Of a stretch of DNA of 64,000 nucleotides, positions 53,734 to 63,897 are shown in pieces; the first letter of the stretch is position 1; every line of letters starts with the position of its first letter. This DNA is from CAZUDI01 sp964618975 (GTDB taxonomy: Bacteria > Desulfobacterota > Desulfomonilia > UBA1062), in NCBI GenBank assembly GCA_964618975.1, contig CAZUDI010000001.1, positions 62,001 through 126,000 on the forward strand, given 5' to 3'. Made by a program: the position numbers and the translations under genes. Under the pieces are notes generated by a model that did no database searches, had not been told where the DNA came from, and saw nothing but the letters and a program-made list of their open reading frames with translations.

Positions 53734-54836
53734 AGCACCAAAGAACCACCCGGGCCTTCCTCTCCATATTGTCCCTGCTCATCCTCATTGCAGCCCTTGC
53801 GGGCGGCTGCGGCACGCCGGAGGATCAGGCACCACCCACCGTCCAGGAGCGCGAGGGCAGACCCCTCGTGAAGGTCGCCCCAGTCGTACGCACCGATCTG
53901 TCGCCGCAGATCGAGGCCACGGGCACCCTGGTGGCCACCCGGCACGCCCGCCTTGCAGCCCTGGTGGGAGGCCGGATCGATACCCTGGGGGTCGACATCG
54001 GCCAGCGCGTGCGCGCCGGAGAGCTCCTCTTCAAGGTTCGCGAGGTGGATTACCGTCTGGCCCTCTCCCGGGCCGAGGCCAATCTCTCCCAGGTCGAGGC
54101 CCTCCTGCGTGAGGCCGAGCGCGAGCGCTTAAGGGCCGACAATCTCTTTCGCGGCGGTTCGGCCACCGAGCAGATGCGCGATCAGGCCATGAGCGCCCAA
54201 GAGCGCGCCCAGGCCGCCGTGAGCCTGGCGCAGGCCGCTCGCGACCAGGCCCGTCAGGCCCTGGCCGACTGCAGCATTCACGCCCCCTACGACGGCGTGG
54301 TCACACAGCGCTTCCTTGAAGAGCAGGAAAGCGTCGCCCCGGGCACCCCGGTGTTGGAGGTCATGGACCTCACCGTTCTGGTAGCCGAGATCGAGCTGCC
54401 GGAGCGGACCTCCCTGAGCATCGGCGACGACACTCGCGTGAGCCTTACCACTGCCTTCGCCCCGGCCCCGCTTCCCGGACGGATCGTGGCCGTCAATGAA
54501 CGTATCGACCCCTCAAACCGCACCTTCCTGGTCAAGGTGGCTGTGGATAACCAGGATTTCGCGCTCAAGGCCGGCCTTTTCGTCACGGCGCACTTTAGCC
54601 TGCCGAAGGTTTCCGGCATGCTCGCCGTGCCCGGTGGAGCTCTCATCCGCGACGAGGGTCTCTCGGCGGTCTGGGTCGTCGATGGGGAGGGTATCGCCCA
54701 TCGCCGCGTCGTGCAGGAAAAGGGCCTCTCGGGCGAGATGGTCTGGATATCTGCGGGGCTCACGGAGGGCGAGCAGGTGGTCGTATCAGGTGGCGGCAGG
54801 CTGTTCGAGGGGGCCGCGGTAAAAGTGGCCCCCTGA
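53730..54836 (+). CDS. RND membrane-fusion (adaptor) lipoprotein
   Basis: The 368-residue protein has a lipoprotein signal LAGGC (Cys about 29). Beta-barrel and lipoyl domains flank a helical hairpin with RLAALVGGRIDTLGVDIGQRV and CSIHAPYDGVVTQRFLEEQE, then the C-terminal GLSAVWVVDG and QVVVSGGGRLFEGAAV. It is the last gene of the unit, following the pump with a 4-base overlap; repeat G begins 25 bases after its stop. Compared with the other adaptor in the window it is lipid-anchored rather than membrane-spanning. Confidence 0.9.
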   Translation: MKHQRTTRAFLSILSLLILIAALAGGCGTPEDQAPPTVQEREGRPLVKVAPVVRTDLSPQIEATGTLVATRHARLAALVGGRIDTLGVDIGQRVRAGELLFKVREVDYRLALSRAEANLSQVEALLREAERERLRADNLFRGGSATEQMRDQAMSAQERAQAAVSLAQAARDQARQALADCSIHAPYDGVVTQRFLEEQESVAPGTPVLEVMDLTVLVAEIELPERTSLSIGDDTRVSLTTAFAPAPLPGRIVAVNERIDPSNRTFLVKVAVDNQDFALKAGLFVTAHFSLPKVSGMLAVPGGALIRDEGLSAVWVVDGEGIAHRRVVQEKGLSGEMVWISAGLTEGEQVVVSGGGRLFEGAAVKVAP

Positions 54837-55238
54837 ATCTGCCGGCCTGAAAGCGCGGACGATCATGGGCATGAAGCTTAAGGGCAGGCCCTGGAACCTC
54901 CAGACGCCGCAAGTAGTAGGGGAATTCGACCCAACCGCCTGCGCTGTCGTGTGACGATGCGTCTGGAGTCCAAGCGCGAACCCAGGGAGAACCCCGGGCA
55001 CACCCCTCTCCTCGGTGTGCAAGATAGAACTGCGTGATCTGAAGGTCGTCCCCGGGTTGAAAGGGCCTGTCGGCCTCAGGGGTGAGGCCGGACAAGGGCA
55101 AAGAGTAGGCCTCCAGACGTCAATCCAGAGTCACACTTGACTGTTCGCGCCTGGCTTACCCGCCTTATTTTCACAAAATATTAATTACATCATGCACATT
55201 AGCCGAAAGGTCTGGTGAGATGCTGCGGAAATGAAGCC
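54837..55238. other. Intergenic region before the membrane kinase
   Basis: Holds repeat G (54861-54932) and a hairpin at 55068-55094 (TGTCGGCCTCA and TGAGGCCGGACA, one bulge). No gene was recognised; an antisense frame here is repeat-derived. Confidence 0.5.
54861..54932 (+). repeat. Dispersed intergenic repeat, copy G
   Basis: GATCATGGGCATGAAGCTTA, GGGCAGGCCCTGGAACC, GACGCCGCAAGTAGTAGG and GGAATTCGACCC match the consensus; the right half of the hairpin has changed (GTAGTAGG for GCGGCGGG). Confidence 0.7.
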
Positions 55239-57376
<2,138 letters not shown>

Positions 57377-57389
<13 letters not shown>

Positions 57390-57450
57390 ATCCCAGGGCA
57401 AGCTCATGACCCTCCTTTCCGCCGCAAGCGGCGGGAAATCTGACCCTCAG
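57377..57450 (+). repeat. Dispersed intergenic repeat, copy H, includes the kinase stop codon
   Basis: ATCATTGGCGTGAATCCC, GGGCAAGCTCATGACC, the core CCGCCG-CAAG-CGGCGG, then GAAATCTGACCCTCAG. The TGA at 57387-57389 is the repeat equivalent of the TATGAA segment and ends the kinase frame. Confidence 0.85.
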
Positions 57451-57502
57451 TCCATTGGAATCCTCTGCCCCCTCTTTAGGGGTCGTCTTGACGCATTACA
57501 GA

Positions 57503-57560
57503 GACGCTTGCGGTATCATGGCAGGATCCAAGACCGGCGCTTAAGGTTCATGCCCATAAT
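57503..57560 (-). repeat. Dispersed intergenic repeat, copy I (degenerate)
   Basis: On the minus strand ATTATGGGCATGAACC and the later CCGCAAGCG match the family, with the rest decayed. It faces copy H across about 50 bases. Confidence 0.4.
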
Positions 57561-57602
57561 CCCCTCAAACGTTCAGAAGGGGTGCCGACCTCTGTCCGGT
57601 TC

Positions 57603-58379
57603 TCAGAGTACGATACAGAGCACGAGCACGGCCGAGCCCCCCAACAGGGAGAATACGTCCGCCGGACGCAGACGGATCACCTTCATACGGCTGCGCCGGA
57701 TCCCCGGTGCGTAACCGCGCAGGGTGAGTGCCACCGCCAGATCATCGGCCCGGCGGAAGACCCCGTGCAGCAAGGGCACCAGGACCGGCACAAGCGCACG
57801 CACCCTACCCAGGAGACCGCCGGACTCCAGGTCCACGCCACGGGCCTTCTGGGCCTTGACGATGCGGTCGGTTTCCTCGAACAGGATCGGGATGAAACGT
57901 ATGGCCAGCATGACCAGCAGGGCGATCTCGTCCACGGGCACGCGCACCAACCGTAAGGGCGTGAGGTACCACTCCAGGGCCCAAACCATGTCCAGCGGCG
58001 AAGTACATAGGGTCATGAGGGTCGAGATCCAGATGGCGAACACCAGCTGAAAGCCCACCCGGAAGCCGTTGGCTAGCCCCTGGTGCGTGGCATGGGGCAG
58101 CCAGGAGAGGGGATCGCCCGGGGTCATAAAGATGTGCAGCACGGCAGTGAAGAGAAAGAGCCACAGGAAGGGGCTCAGTCCCGAAAACAACCGCCCCAGA
58201 GGAATCCTCGAGCACAGGGTGAAGATCAGGCAGGCCGCGGCGAAGACGCCCAGCCCCCAGACGGTGTCGAGCTGGAAGGCAACCCCGATCCCCAGCGCCA
58301 TGAGAAAGAGCTTCACCCGCGGATCGACCCGGTGCACCGGGGATTCTAGCGGGATATACTGTCCGAGGGTGATCTTCAT
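57603..58379 (-). CDS. ecfT: ECF transporter transmembrane subunit EcfT
   Basis: The 258-residue membrane protein has five or six hydrophobic segments and both cytosolic Ala-Arg-Gly coupling motifs: AQKARGVD (about 170) and ALTLRGYAPG (about 225), which contact the ATPase subunits. The opening GQYIPLESPVHRVDPRVKLF is typical of EcfT, and no EcfA ATPase or substrate-binding EcfS lies beside it, so it is either an orphan or works with subunits elsewhere (cobalt, nickel, biotin or other vitamins). It is flanked by repeats on both sides. There is no clear SD at 58379. Confidence 0.88.
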   Translation of the reverse strand: MKITLGQYIPLESPVHRVDPRVKLFLMALGIGVAFQLDTVWGLGVFAAACLIFTLCSRIPLGRLFSGLSPFLWLFLFTAVLHIFMTPGDPLSWLPHATHQGLANGFRVGFQLVFAIWISTLMTLCTSPLDMVWALEWYLTPLRLVRVPVDEIALLVMLAIRFIPILFEETDRIVKAQKARGVDLESGGLLGRVRALVPVLVPLLHGVFRRADDLAVALTLRGYAPGIRRSRMKVIRLRPADVFSLLGGSAVLVLCIVL

Positions 58380-58397
58380 AACGTCAGCCCACCGCCA

Positions 58398-58469
58398 ATC
58401 ATGGGTATTACCTTAAGTGCCGCTCCTGGACCCGCCGCAAGCAGCGGGGAATTCGACCCTCAGGCCACT
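58398..58469 (+). repeat. Dispersed intergenic repeat, copy J (tandem with K)
   Basis: CAATCATGGGTATTACC, then CCGCCGCAAGCAGCGGGG and AATTCGACCCTCAGGCCACT. Its last 37 bases are identical to those of copy K. Confidence 0.85.
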
Positions 58470-58547
58470 CATGGGTATGAACCCCAAGGCAAGCCTTGAA
58501 CCCATCTTGCCGCCGCAAGCAGCGGGGAATTCGACCCTCAGGCCACT
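58470..58547 (+). repeat. Dispersed intergenic repeat, copy K (near consensus)
   Basis: CATGGGTATGAACCCC, AAGGCAAGCCTTGAACCC, TTGCCGCCGCAAGCAGCGG and GGAATTCGACCCTCAGG. It directly follows copy J with no gap, and its 37-base end (58511-58547) is exact. Confidence 0.9.
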
Positions 58548-58597
58548 AAAACCTCCGAGGAGGGACGCTTGCTGCCGGCGCCCCCCTCTGGGTGCCC

Positions 58598-59611
58598 TCA
58601 TCCGGATATCAGCAGTTCGGCCACCTGGACCGCCGTCAGGGCGCAGCCCCTGCGGGTGTTGTCGGCCACGATCCACATCATGATGCCCCGATCCGTACCG
58701 AGATCGGCCCGGATGCGCCCCACGAAGCACTCGTCCCGCCCGGCGGCGAAAAGCGAGAGCGGATAGATGTCGTGGGCCGGATCATCCTCCACCCTGACCC
58801 CCGGACTTGCCCGCAGCAGCTCGCGCACCTCGTCGGGGGTGATGGCGTGCTGGGTCTCCACGTGCACATTCTCGGAGTGTCCGTAAAATACCGGGATGCG
58901 CACCATGGTGGCGCAGACCCCGATGGAGTCATCCTCGAGGATCTTGCACACCTCGCTCGCGAGCATCATCTCCTCCGAGGTGAAGCCGTTTTCGAGCAGA
59001 TCTCCCACATGCGGCAGGGCGTTGAAGGCGATCTGGTGCGGATAGACATCCACCGTGGGGTCACGGAAGGAAAACAGCTCGCGGATCTGCTCCGTGAGCT
59101 CGTCCATGGCGCGCGCTCCGTTTTCGGAGACCGCCTGATAGGTGGAGACGATCAGGCGCCGGATCTGCGCCCGGCGATGCACGGGCGCCAGCGGCACCAC
59201 CAGCTGGATCGTGGACGAGCCCGGAACCGCGACGATCCCCTGGTGTTCTCCGATGCGCGCCGCGTTCACCTCGGGCACGATGAGCGGCACCTCGGGCTGC
59301 AGGCGGAAGCAGGCCGAGGTATCGATCACCGTGCAGCCGGCCGCGCGCGCCACCGGGACATACTCGGCGCTGGTGCGCCCGTCCCCGGCGAAAAGCGCCA
59401 GTTCGACCCCGGTGAAGGCCTGTGCCTCAAGCGCCCTGAGCGGGAGCACCTCTCCCAGGAACTCGACCTCCGCCGTGCAGGGGGCCTCCGCCCCCGCCAG
59501 GGCCACCACCTCCCGCACGGGAAAGTTGCGCTCCTCCAGGATTCGCAGCACTTCCTCTCCGGTCACCCCGGAGGCGCACACCACCGCCACCTTGTATCCC
59601 GACGCGGCCAT
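58598..59611 (-). CDS. Aspartate-semialdehyde dehydrogenase homologue with the catalytic Cys replaced
   Basis: The 337-residue protein is homologous to Asd over its length: VPLIVPEVN, IVSTYQAVSENG, FNALPHVGD, and the late VRIPVFYGHSENVHVET that keeps the catalytic His and Arg positions. Where Asd has P-N-C-S-T with the active-site Cys, this reads VPGSSTIQLVV: Asn is Gly and Cys is Ser (about residue 132). The nucleotide-binding start is also changed (CASGVTGEE for GATGAVG) and the VIDNTSAF motif reads VIDTSACF. It is probably inactive as a dehydrogenase, like the Usg group. GGAGGG precedes the ATG at 59611; the GTG at 59620 is less likely. It ends a leucine cluster with no leuB, 29 bases after leuD. 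Confidence 0.72.
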   Translation of the reverse strand: MAASGYKVAVVCASGVTGEEVLRILEERNFPVREVVALAGAEAPCTAEVEFLGEVLPLRALEAQAFTGVELALFAGDGRTSAEYVPVARAAGCTVIDTSACFRLQPEVPLIVPEVNAARIGEHQGIVAVPGSSTIQLVVPLAPVHRRAQIRRLIVSTYQAVSENGARAMDELTEQIRELFSFRDPTVDVYPHQIAFNALPHVGDLLENGFTSEEMMLASEVCKILEDDSIGVCATMVRIPVFYGHSENVHVETQHAITPDEVRELLRASPGVRVEDDPAHDIYPLSLFAAGRDECFVGRIRADLGTDRGIMMWIVADNTRRGCALTAVQVAELLISG

Positions 59612-59640
59612 CCTATGCACCCTCCCGGCCCGTCATCCCC

Positions 59641-60135
59641 TCAGATTCCTCCCCGTCGACGGATATGTTCGATCAAACCACCGTTGGCGATGAGCTCCTG
59701 CATGAAGGGGGGGATGGGCCGCGAGCGGTACGCGCTCCCGGTGGTCACATTGCGGATGAGGCCGCTGGCAGGGTCCACCTCGAGGATATCCCCCGCGCGG
59801 ATCTCGCGCGCGGCCTCCTCGGATTCGAAGATGGGCAGCCCCATGTTGAAGCTGTTGCGGAAGAAGATGCGCGCGAAGCTCACGGCGATCACGCAGCTCA
59901 CTCCGGCGGCCTTGATGGCCACCGGGGCGTGCTCCCGGGAGGAGCCGCAGCCGAAATTCTTGCCGGCCACGATGATATCGCCGGGATTCACCCGAGAGGC
60001 GAACCCTGAATCGGCATCCTCCATACAGTGTTTCCTGAGCTCCTCAGGATCGGAGGTGTTCAGATAGCGTGCCGGAATGATGGCGTCCGTATCGATATCG
60101 TCGCCAAAGCGAAAGACCTGACCCCTGTACATCAC
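59641..60135 (-). CDS. leuD: 3-isopropylmalate dehydratase small subunit (short type)
   Basis: The 164-residue swivelling subunit has GKNFGCGSSREHAPVAI and the start YRGQVFRFGDDIDTDAIIPARYL. It is about 35 residues shorter than the E. coli type, matching the archaeal and anaerobe short form paired with the 420-residue LeuC. The ATGA overlap with leuC couples their translation. With LeuC it isomerises 2- to 3-isopropylmalate in leucine synthesis; a homoaconitase or methylmalate role is possible for this family but leuA next door favours leucine. Confidence 0.9.
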   Translation of the reverse strand: MMYRGQVFRFGDDIDTDAIIPARYLNTSDPEELRKHCMEDADSGFASRVNPGDIIVAGKNFGCGSSREHAPVAIKAAGVSCVIAVSFARIFFRNSFNMGLPIFESEEAAREIRAGDILEVDPASGLIRNVTTGSAYRSRPIPPFMQELIANGGLIEHIRRRGGI

Positions 60136-61394
60136 GCCACCTCCTCGGGAGCGGATATCGTCCCGGTTACGGCCGTGGCCGCGGCCACGGCCGGACCGGT
60201 GAGATAGACCTCACTCTTCGTGGACCCCATGCGGCCGATGAAATTACGGTTGGTGGTGGCCACGGCGCGCTCGCCATCCGCCAGAATCCCCATGTGCCCC
60301 CCCAGACACGGGCCGCAGGTAGGGGGGCCGAGGATACAGCCCGCCTCGAGGAAGATCTTCAGGAGGCCTTCGGCCTCCATGTCGCGCATGACTTGGGGGG
60401 TGGCCGGCAGGATCAGACACCGCAGGCCGCGGGCCACCTTGTGCCCCTTGAGCAGGGTGGCCGCCACACGGAAGTCCTCGATGCGGCCGTTGGTACACGA
60501 TCCGATCACCACCTGGTCCACGCGGATCTCGCCCACCTCGCTGATGCCGCGGGTGTTCTCCGGCAGATGGGGCAGGGCCACCTGGGGTTCGATCGCGGCG
60601 CAGTCGTACTCGTGCACCTCCAGGTAACGGGCGTCCGCGTCGCTGGTATAGATGGTATAGGGCCGCTTGGCCCTCTCTCTGACGTAGTCTTCGGTTATGG
60701 CGTCGGCGGCGATGATGCCGGCCTTGGCCCCGGCCTCGATGGCCATGTTGGCCATCGTCAGCCGTCCACTGAGGTCGAGGCCTTCGACGGTCTCGCCCCC
60801 CATCTCGAGCACGTGATACAGGCCGCCATCCACCCCGATGTCCCCGATGAGGTACAGGATCAGGTCCTTGCCGCCCACCCAGGGCCTGAGCTTGCCCGAG
60901 AAGACGAACTTCAGGGTATGGGGCACCTTGAGCCAGGCCTGGCCGGTAAGCATGGCCGCGGCCAGGTCCGTGCTCCCCACGCCGGTGGCGAAGGCGCCCA
61001 GCCCCCCGTAGGTGCAGGTATGCGAGTCGGCCCCGATGATCAGGTCGCCGGGCAGGGTGAGCCCCTTTTCGGGCAGCAGGGCATGCTCTACCCCCACCTC
61101 GCCGGCATCGAAAAGGTTCTCGATGGCATGCTTGCGGGCGAAGTCGCGCACCAACCGGCACTGGTTGGCCGAGGCGATATCTTTATTGGGGGTGAAATGA
61201 TCGAGGACGAAGACGATGCGGTCCGGCTCTGCCGGTCTCTCGATCCCGCTGTCCTCGAAGGCCCTGATGGCCAGCGGCGCCGTGATGTCGTTGGCCAGGG
61301 CCACATCAACGCGCACCCGGACGATGTCGCCCGGCACGATCCGCTCACTATCCGTATGGGCCTCCAGGATCTTTTCCGCTATGGTCTTGCCCAC
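60132..61394 (-). CDS. leuC: 3-isopropylmalate dehydratase large subunit (short type)
   Basis: The 420-residue aconitase-family subunit starts at GTG after GAGGAGA. Fe-S cluster ligands: the first Cys in IGSCTNGR (about 300) and the pair in GPPTCGPCLGG (about 360). Active-site landmarks HFTPNKD, GADSHTCTYG and SDADARYLE are intact. It is the short, bacterial/archaeal form used with the 164-residue LeuD. It is separated from leuA by a 216-base gap holding repeat L, so it may be transcribed from its own promoter or by read-through. Confidence 0.93.
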   Translation of the reverse strand: MGKTIAEKILEAHTDSERIVPGDIVRVRVDVALANDITAPLAIRAFEDSGIERPAEPDRIVFVLDHFTPNKDIASANQCRLVRDFARKHAIENLFDAGEVGVEHALLPEKGLTLPGDLIIGADSHTCTYGGLGAFATGVGSTDLAAAMLTGQAWLKVPHTLKFVFSGKLRPWVGGKDLILYLIGDIGVDGGLYHVLEMGGETVEGLDLSGRLTMANMAIEAGAKAGIIAADAITEDYVRERAKRPYTIYTSDADARYLEVHEYDCAAIEPQVALPHLPENTRGISEVGEIRVDQVVIGSCTNGRIEDFRVAATLLKGHKVARGLRCLILPATPQVMRDMEAEGLLKIFLEAGCILGPPTCGPCLGGHMGILADGERAVATTNRNFIGRMGSTKSEVYLTGPAVAAATAVTGTISAPEEVA

Positions 61395-61436
61395 GTATAT
61401 TCTCCTCTGTCTTTTATCAGCTCTCTAGGTCTACTT

Positions 61437-61497
61437 CCCTCATCGCTTGCGGCGGCAAGCAGGGGCCTCAGGCTTGCCCGGGGGTTCTTGCCCGTTA
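61437..61497 (-). repeat. Dispersed intergenic repeat, copy L
   Basis: On the minus strand: CGGGCAAGAACCCCCGGGCA, AAGCCTGAGGCCCC, then TTGCCGCCGCAAGCG. It splits the leucine cluster between leuA and leuC. Confidence 0.65.
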
Positions 61498-61610
61498 TTT
61501 GCCGGGAACCATCATCCCGGCCGGCTTTTCAGGCGCTAACCATCGCCTCCGGATCCTGCCGTTTTCCCCGCGCACACCAACAGCGCGGCCGCCTTTGAAG
61601 GGTGTGGCCG

Positions 61611-63152
61611 CTACCGGGGAGTGGTCTCCTCGTCCTTCTTGCGCTTCAGGAATTCCAGACGGTTCATGGCATTCACCAGGGCCTTGGCCGAGGCCACGAG
61701 GATGTCCGGATCCGAGCCCTGCCCCATGGCCAGGAGATCGCGGTCCCTGAGTTCCACGCTGACCTCGCCCAGGGCATCGGTGCCTCCGGAGATGGAACTC
61801 ACGGAAAAGCGCTCGAGCTGCGCATCGAAGCCCGTGATCTTCATGATGGTCGTGTACAGGGCATCCACCGGCCCATTGCCGAACTCGGCGGCCTTGACGA
61901 CCTCGTCGTCGATGGCCAGTTCCACGGTGGCCGTGGGCACGGCCACCGTGCCCGAGCTCACGTTGAGGTTCAGCAGGCGGTAGCGATCGGGCACGCGGTA
62001 GATCTCGTCCATAACAATGGCGACGATATCCGCGTCGTACACCTCTTTCTTCTTGTCAGAAATCACCTTGAAGCGGTTGAATACCCGCAGCAGCTCGTCC
62101 TCGTTCAGGCGGTAGCCGAGGCTCTCGAGGCGCTTGCTGAGCGCATGTTTGCCGGAGTGTTTGCCGAGCACCAGGTGCGACTTACCGATACCCACCGCCT
62201 CGGGTGTCATGATCTCGTAGGTGGAGCGCTCCTTGAGGAAGCCGTCCTGGTGGATGCCGGCCTCGTGGGCGAAGGCGTTGGCCCCCACGATGGCCTTGTT
62301 GGGCTGCACCGAAATGCCGGTGATATGCGCGACCAGGCGGCTGGTGGGATAGATCTGGGTAGTGTCGATCCCGGTGAAGAAGTCGTAGATGTCCCTGCGC
62401 ACATTGAGGATCATGACGATCTCTTCCAGCGAGGTGTTACCGGCGCGCTCCCCGATCCCGTTGATGGTACACTCCACCTGCCGGGCGCCGGCCACCACGG
62501 CGGCCAGCGAATTGCCCGTGGCCAGCCCCAGGTCGTTGTGGCAGTGCACCGCAATGGTCACGCCCTCGATACCTTGCACGTGCCCTTTCAGATAGGCGAT
62601 GAGCTCGGAGAACTCCTGCGGGTTGGTGTACCCCACGGTATCGGGCACGTTGATGGTGTCGGCACCCGCGGCGATGGCCGTGCTGAAGACCTCCGCCAGA
62701 AAGCCTCGGTCGGAGCGTGTAGCATCCTCGGCCGAGAACTCCACCGAAGGCGCCAACCCACGGCAGGTCCGGACGGCCTCTTCCACGGAAGACAGCACCT
62801 CCTGCTTGGACATGCGCAACTTGTACTGGAGGTGGATGTCCGAAGTGGCGATGAAGGTATGCAGACCCGGACGGCGGGCCTCCCGGACCGCCTCCCAGGC
62901 CCGCTGGATGTCCTCGGGCCGGGTGCGGCAGAGCCCCACCACGATGGAGTTCTGCACGCTGTCGGCCACGGCCTGCACGGCATCGAAGTCTCCCGGCGAG
63001 GAGATGGGGAAGCCGGCCTCGATCTTGTCGACCCCGAGCAGCTCCAGCTGCTTGGCCACCAGGACCTTCTCGTGCACATCCATGCTGGCCCCGGGCGACT
63101 GTTCGCCGTCCCTCAGGGTGGTGTCGAAAATGATGATTCTCTCACTCGACAT
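61611..63152 (-). CDS. leuA: 2-isopropylmalate synthase
   Basis: Condenses acetyl-CoA with 2-ketoisovalerate, the first committed leucine step. The 513-residue protein has the metal-binding start IIFDTTLRDGEQSPG, the DRE-TIM signature, HCHNDLGLATGNSLAA with two metal-ligand histidines, NGIGERAGNTSLEE, and a C-terminal regulatory LeuA domain (about 380-500) that normally binds leucine for feedback control. Citramalate synthase is excluded by the full motif set. The ATG at 63152 lies inside the end of pssA (11-base overlap), so translation is coupled. Confidence 0.94.
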   Translation of the reverse strand: MSSERIIIFDTTLRDGEQSPGASMDVHEKVLVAKQLELLGVDKIEAGFPISSPGDFDAVQAVADSVQNSIVVGLCRTRPEDIQRAWEAVREARRPGLHTFIATSDIHLQYKLRMSKQEVLSSVEEAVRTCRGLAPSVEFSAEDATRSDRGFLAEVFSTAIAAGADTINVPDTVGYTNPQEFSELIAYLKGHVQGIEGVTIAVHCHNDLGLATGNSLAAVVAGARQVECTINGIGERAGNTSLEEIVMILNVRRDIYDFFTGIDTTQIYPTSRLVAHITGISVQPNKAIVGANAFAHEAGIHQDGFLKERSTYEIMTPEAVGIGKSHLVLGKHSGKHALSKRLESLGYRLNEDELLRVFNRFKVISDKKKEVYDADIVAIVMDEIYRVPDRYRLLNLNVSSGTVAVPTATVELAIDDEVVKAAEFGNGPVDALYTTIMKITGFDAQLERFSVSSISGGTDALGEVSVELRDRDLLAMGQGSDPDILVASAKALVNAMNRLEFLKRKKDEETTPR

Positions 63153-63897
63153 GGCGTTTCTCTTCCAGGGCCTGTCTGTCCCGTGTCTTGCTCCGGACCC
63201 GTCGGACCAGATCCCTGAGCGTCCCGCCGATCACAAAGGTCATTGCCATGACGAAAATCATGATCTCGGGGGCCGAGGCCACGACCACCAGCAGGAGCAA
63301 CCCGGCCACCAGCAACTGGAAGGGATGGGCCCGGATGTAGTCGATGTGTTTGAAGCTCGGGAAGCTGATCGTACTCACCATCATGTAGGAGAGCCCGTAG
63401 ACCCCGATGAGCAGCGGCACCGGGGGGATCTCCCCCAGTTCACGGCCCAGCAGCACCACGCTGGCCACCGTGGCGGCCGCCACCGGGATGGGCAGCCCGG
63501 TGAAGCTGCTCAGGTTGCCCGAGGTGTCGCTGTTGAAACGCGCCAATCTCAGGGCGCCGCAGGCCACGAACAGGAAACAGGCCAGGAAGCCGATCCGGCC
63601 GTAGGCGCTAAACTTCCACAGGTAAGCCAGGATGGCCGGCGAAACGCCGAAGGAAATGACGTCCGAGAGGGAGTCGTACTCCTTGCCAAAGGCCGAGGTG
63701 GTGTTGGTGGCCCGCGCCACACGGCCGTCCATCATGTCGATGAGCCCGGCCAGAAGGATCAGGATGGCCGCCGTCTCGAACTCGCCCTTGAGCGAGAAGG
63801 AGATGGAATAAAATCCGAAGAACAGCGCTATGGTAGTGATGAAATTCGGCAGAAATGGTACGGTGCGCTTGCGTCTGTCCCGATTTCTCTTCCTCAT
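63142..63897 (-). CDS. pssA: CDP-diacylglycerol-serine O-phosphatidyltransferase
   Basis: The 251-residue membrane enzyme makes phosphatidylserine. The CDP-alcohol phosphotransferase motif DxxDGxxAR...GxxxDxxxD is visible as DMMDGRVARATNTTSAFGKEYDSLSD. Several membrane segments follow. The ATG at 63897 has GGAGGG ahead and overlaps the psd stop (ATGA); an in-frame start 24 codons upstream lies inside psd. It ends by overlapping the leuA start. The pssA-leuA neighbourhood with psd upstream is common in Deltaproteobacteria. Confidence 0.93.
   Translation of the reverse strand: MRKRNRDRRKRTVPFLPNFITTIALFFGFYSISFSLKGEFETAAILILLAGLIDMMDGRVARATNTTSAFGKEYDSLSDVISFGVSPAILAYLWKFSAYGRIGFLACFLFVACGALRLARFNSDTSGNLSSFTGLPIPVAAATVASVVLLGRELGEIPPVPLLIGVYGLSYMMVSTISFPSFKHIDYIRAHPFQLLVAGLLLLVVVASAPEIMIFVMAMTFVIGGTLRDLVRRVRSKTRDRQALEEKRHVE

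Noticed and set aside
58592..60067. 491-codon plus-strand frame opposite the Asd homologue and leuD
   Set aside because: The minus-strand genes carry full family motifs; the antisense frame does not.
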